In this document: in pieces, positions 61,808-64,000 of the stretch
How the letters are laid out: every line of letters starts with the position of its first letter
Position numbering within the stretch: the stretch's first letter is position 1
Assembly: GCA_016841445.1 (NCBI GenBank)
Contig: JAENZD010000002.1
Span: forward strand, 496,001-560,000
Direction of reading: 5' to 3'
Length of the DNA: 64,000 nt
Origin: Anaerolineaceae bacterium
GTDB taxonomy: Bacteria; Chloroflexota; Anaerolineae; Anaerolineales; Anaerolineaceae
Translations under genes and position numbers: made by a program
The notes under the pieces: generated by a model
Told to the model about the DNA's origin: nothing
Seen by the model: only the letters and a program-made list of their open reading frames with translations
Database searches by the model: none

Positions 61808-61858
61808 GAAGCCTTACTGATCAACTTTAATTAAATGATCCTGGTAAGGTTTCTTTTT
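61808..61858 (+). terminator. Rho-independent terminator after the TadG-like gene
   Basis: GAAGCCTTAC (61808-61817) pairs with GTAAGGTTTC (61844-61853) with one G-U pair. An inner GATCA/TGATC pairing (61819-61823 with 61836-61840) extends it, and TTTTT at 61854-61858 follows. Confidence 0.85.
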
Positions 61859-62210
61859 GCCAGCTATGGTTTGATCCAACGGTAACTGATTCAGTAATTT
61901 TCGTTTCTGCCTACGATCAATCTTAGCCGATTGCTTTCATAGAAGAGAGGATGCGCTGAAGGTTAAGGTTGATATGATGCCTCCCCGAGAGAAACATAAC
62001 AGCACGAAAGAAGCCGCCGGAGTTAAGTAAATTAAATAATTTTACACAAACTAAGGTATAATTGAGCTGGTTTCAATGCCCATTCCCAACATCGCTGCCA
62101 AGGCACAAACAATTGAAGTTATTATGAGTCCAGGAATTATTGGGATTTAATTTTCTTCAAAGAGAAGTTTTATTACTGTTAGATCGGTTTTAACATTAAT
62201 TTAATATGCA
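61859..62210. other. 352-base gap between TadG-like and lysozyme-like genes
   Basis: No convincing gene. An open stretch of about 44 codons ends at TAA 62030. Its only ATGs allow an 18-residue peptide beginning MMPPREKH with AAGG nearby. The purine-rich run GCACGAAAGAAGCCGCCGG near 62001-62019 recalls riboswitch cores, but no class fits. Confidence 0.35.
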
Positions 62211-62239
62211 TGGACACAAGTTGGGGTTTGTGTTAAAAT
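62211..62239 (+). promoter_or_regulatory. Candidate promoter of the lysozyme-like gene
   Basis: TGGACA at 62211-62216 and TAAAAT at 62234-62239 are 17 bases apart, and TGT precedes the -10 box. Transcription would start near 62246, giving a leader of about 65 bases. Confidence 0.6.
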
Positions 62240-62310
62240 TAGTAAATTAATATAAGTACTAGCTGTGAGCATGTGGCATTAAAAGAAAATAAATTGCAAC
62301 AGGATTATAA

Positions 62311-63309
62311 ATGAGGAAACCCATTTTGAAACGTAAAGGGGAAGATGTGAAAAGGATTGGAAAGATATTATTTTTTGTTATTTGCCTGCTCCTTGCTGTT
62401 GGGGTGGGTTCCTCTGTCATTAATCATCAGTCTGTACAAGCCCAAACAGATCATACCTGCTTAGCCCGTGTGGATATTCCATTAGAAGACCTTCATTGGG
62501 TTTATGTTCCCGAATCTTCGGATGAGCTTTACACAGAAGAGCAGTTCTTTTTCCTGGCAGGAGAACTCATCTCCAATAATGTTGTGGATGCCAGCATCTG
62601 CCCTTCAGGCGGATTGCAAACTAACGGGTATGCCAATGCATGCGGTATGGCACAGGCTTTGCCAACGGTTGTTGCCGTTCAGAATTTGCTCAACGAACCC
62701 ATCCTGCAAGCTTATGATGATGTTGGGGTACCGCCAGTTCTGCTAAAAAACTTGATCCGTTTTGAAAGCCAGTTCTGGCCTTCACAAAACGATTTGACCC
62801 ATTATGGGTTTGGGCATTTGACCAATATCGGGATTCGCAACGCGATGCAGTGGAACCCTGACCTCTATGATAAAGTTTGCCCAAGTGGGGCTGGTGACTG
62901 TGTGACCAATATCAGTGCTGCAGAAACAATCCTTGCTTCCCTTGTTGACACCTGCGAAACCTGTGAATATGGGATTGACCTGGTACAGGCTTTTGAAAGT
63001 GTGGATATTTTAGCAGAAGCGCTGTTAGGATACTGCTTCCAAGCTGAACGCTTGGTTTTCAATGCGACCAGCTGGCATTCCAGCCTGGCGGTTGATTATG
63101 CCACGATCTGGAAGCTAACCCTGATGAATTACAACGTTGGGTCTGTTTGCGTTTACAACGCACTGGAAGCGACGTTTGAACGAACCCAGGGCCCAATGGA
63201 CTGGTCGGATATATCGGCGAGTGTCTCCAGCGGTTTTTGTGAACGCGGCGTCCTCTATGTTAACCAGATCACGGAAGATTACTTCGGTTTCCCGCCATCG
63301 GGACAGTAA
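62311..63309 (+). CDS. Secreted lysozyme-like (lytic transglycosylase-type) protein
   Basis: A 332-residue exported protein. A basic start, one hydrophobic segment (18-33) and VQAQ at 42-45 look like a signal peptide with a cleavage site. The core shows the three landmarks of SLT lysozyme folds, although diverged: E152 in RFESQFWP (catalytic-Glu motif), GFGHLT at 166-171 where GLMQ is usual, and MNYNVGS at 272-278 replacing AYNAGP. Ten or more cysteines suggest disulfides outside. Lytic transglycosylases open the peptidoglycan for envelope machines. Its place between TadG-like and TadE-like genes suggests that it serves the pilus. Activity is inferred, since sequence divergence is large. Confidence 0.7.
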   Translation: MRKPILKRKGEDVKRIGKILFFVICLLLAVGVGSSVINHQSVQAQTDHTCLARVDIPLEDLHWVYVPESSDELYTEEQFFFLAGELISNNVVDASICPSGGLQTNGYANACGMAQALPTVVAVQNLLNEPILQAYDDVGVPPVLLKNLIRFESQFWPSQNDLTHYGFGHLTNIGIRNAMQWNPDLYDKVCPSGAGDCVTNISAAETILASLVDTCETCEYGIDLVQAFESVDILAEALLGYCFQAERLVFNATSWHSSLAVDYATIWKLTLMNYNVGSVCVYNALEATFERTQGPMDWSDISASVSSGFCERGVLYVNQITEDYFGFPPSGQ

Positions 63310-63386
63310 TTTACGCCTAAGTCGCGATCTTAATTGATGGGGAATTAGAAAGCATTAAGATAAAGCCATTTGTTTTTAATTTAAAT

Positions 63387-63415
63387 TTCACTTTTGAGGA
63401 TTAAAGGTGTATAAT
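63387..63415 (+). promoter_or_regulatory. Candidate promoter of the third TadE-like gene
   Basis: TTCACT at 63387-63392 is followed after 17 bases by TATAAT at 63410-63415. The leader to the GTG at 63566 would be about 145 bases, similar in length to the leader of the TadE gene at 59562. Confidence 0.5.
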
Positions 63416-63565
63416 TTAAAAGGATAAACGCTAGGCAATGGATAATGCACCCATTCGTTTGTCTATTTTTTTCCATGCAGGGGTGTGACCATCGAAGTTT
63501 TCAACATTGTCTAGATCACATCAAAGAAAAGCGATTCATCTTTTGCAAAGAGAATAGGGGCTTTT

Positions 63566-64000
63566 GTGATTATCCAAAAAAATAAAAAACCATCGAAAAA
63601 ATATCACTTAAAAGGTCAATCGATGATTGAAATGGCGTTAATGCTGCCATTTCTTCTGATGCTGGTCATTACGAGCATCGAACTGGCGCGTGTATTTTAC
63701 ACGAAAATTGTCATCACCAATGCGGCACGGGAGGGGGCATATTATTTGTCCACACATCCAACCGATTATAATATGGGGACGGGTGCAGCGCCTGGAACGC
63801 TGCTTGCAATTCAACGTGAAGCCAGCAATTCAGGTATTGGCGATGTTTCGATGTTGGTTACGCCAATAAATTGCTGCAACCTCGGAAATTACAGTGTTGA
63901 GGTCACTGTTACCACCCAGGTGAATGATTTAATCATCGTGGGCCTGCTGGGCAATGCCTATACCGTTTCTGTGACGGAAAATGATGCACTTCCAGTCAGT
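63566..64000 (+). CDS. TadE-like minor pilin, 3' end outside window
   Basis: The plus strand stays open for 145 codons from a GTG at 63566 (AGGGG five bases before it) to the right edge. GQSMIEMALMLPFLLML is the TadE helix with its glutamate, followed by ARVFYTKIVITNAAREGA, shown here as VITNAAREGA. The outside part has an INCCN cysteine pair at the place where the protein at 59562 has LNCCT. The two also match in FYVKIV/FYTKIV and GLL near the end. They are therefore paralogues from a duplication. The basic start (KKPSKKYHLKG) is cytoplasmic. More Tad genes probably continue to the right. Confidence 0.87.
   Translation, partial: MIIQKNKKPSKKYHLKGQSMIEMALMLPFLLMLVITSIELARVFYTKIVITNAAREGAYYLSTHPTDYNMGTGAAPGTLLAIQREASNSGIGDVSMLVTPINCCNLGNYSVEVTVTTQVNDLIIVGLLGNAYTVSVTENDALPVS

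Noticed and set aside
61994-62030. Resemblance to a c-di-GMP-I (GEMM), lysine or glycine riboswitch core (GAAAG..GCCGCCGG)
   Set aside because: The paired stems and the other conserved segments of each class are missing, and the next gene is preceded by its own promoter far downstream.

Overview
The window reads like a chromosomal segment of a non-phototrophic, probably anaerobic member of the Chloroflexota, most likely class Anaerolineae. This placement is an inference. It rests on a peptidoglycan amidase that appears to end in a golvesin-C-like domain, on several very hydrophobic GT39-like glycosyltransferases, on a Tad/Flp pilus minor-pilin set with its own prepilin peptidase, and on a gatCAB operon. 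No rRNA or phylogenetic marker was available to confirm it. No phage genes, CRISPR array, transposase or IS end was found.

Layout. Positions 1-4954 carry a partial LpxL/HtrB-type acyltransferase on the minus strand, then a GT4 glycosyltransferase and two membrane GT39-like proteins on the plus strand. Positions 5145-37448 are almost entirely plus-strand and form a surface-polysaccharide island. It has a GDP-fucose-synthase-type reductase, a Wzm/Wzt exporter, many glycosyltransferases and methyltransferases, and a scattered nonulosonic (sialic-like) acid gene set: a PseB-type dehydratase, an RmlD-like reductase, two NeuB-type synthases, three cytidylyltransferases (one fused to a KdsC-like HAD phosphatase), a Gfo/Idh/MocA oxidoreductase, two SDRs, a 2-hydroxyacid dehydrogenase and a DUF115/MptE-like protein. 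A self-contained ABC transporter plus large acidic lipoprotein unit sits inside the island at 15134-19935. Positions 37475-39697 (minus) hold an O-antigen polymerase/ligase-like protein and a Wzz-like protein, followed by one more GT2 on the plus strand.

Positions 40693-51823 are mostly housekeeping: a small Cys-rich protein with its own promoter and terminator, glycine C-acetyltransferase, another GT39-like protein, a secreted amidase, a VOC protein, gatC-gatA-(membrane protein)-gatB, and a CPBP protease. A tRNA-Gly(UCC) lies at 51931-52002. It is followed by a visibly AT-rich segment encoding one 991-residue acyltransferase-3/CapA/SGNH fusion, a good candidate for recent transfer. Positions 55605-64000 are the pilus region: prepilin peptidase (minus), a GT39-like protein, a Flp pilin with a near-consensus promoter, two TadE-like proteins, a TadG-like protein, a lysozyme-like secreted protein, and a third TadE-like gene cut by the right edge.

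How it works together (inference). The island makes nucleotide-activated deoxy- and nonulosonic sugars in the cytoplasm. Glycosyltransferases then assemble them, and the Wzm/Wzt transporter exports the product. Membrane GT39-like enzymes, the polymerase/ligase and the Wzz-like protein act on the outer face of the membrane. The usual PseC aminotransferase, PseH acetyltransferase and PseG hydrolase were not seen, so the acidic sugar is probably not made by the textbook pseudaminate route, unless those genes lie outside the window.
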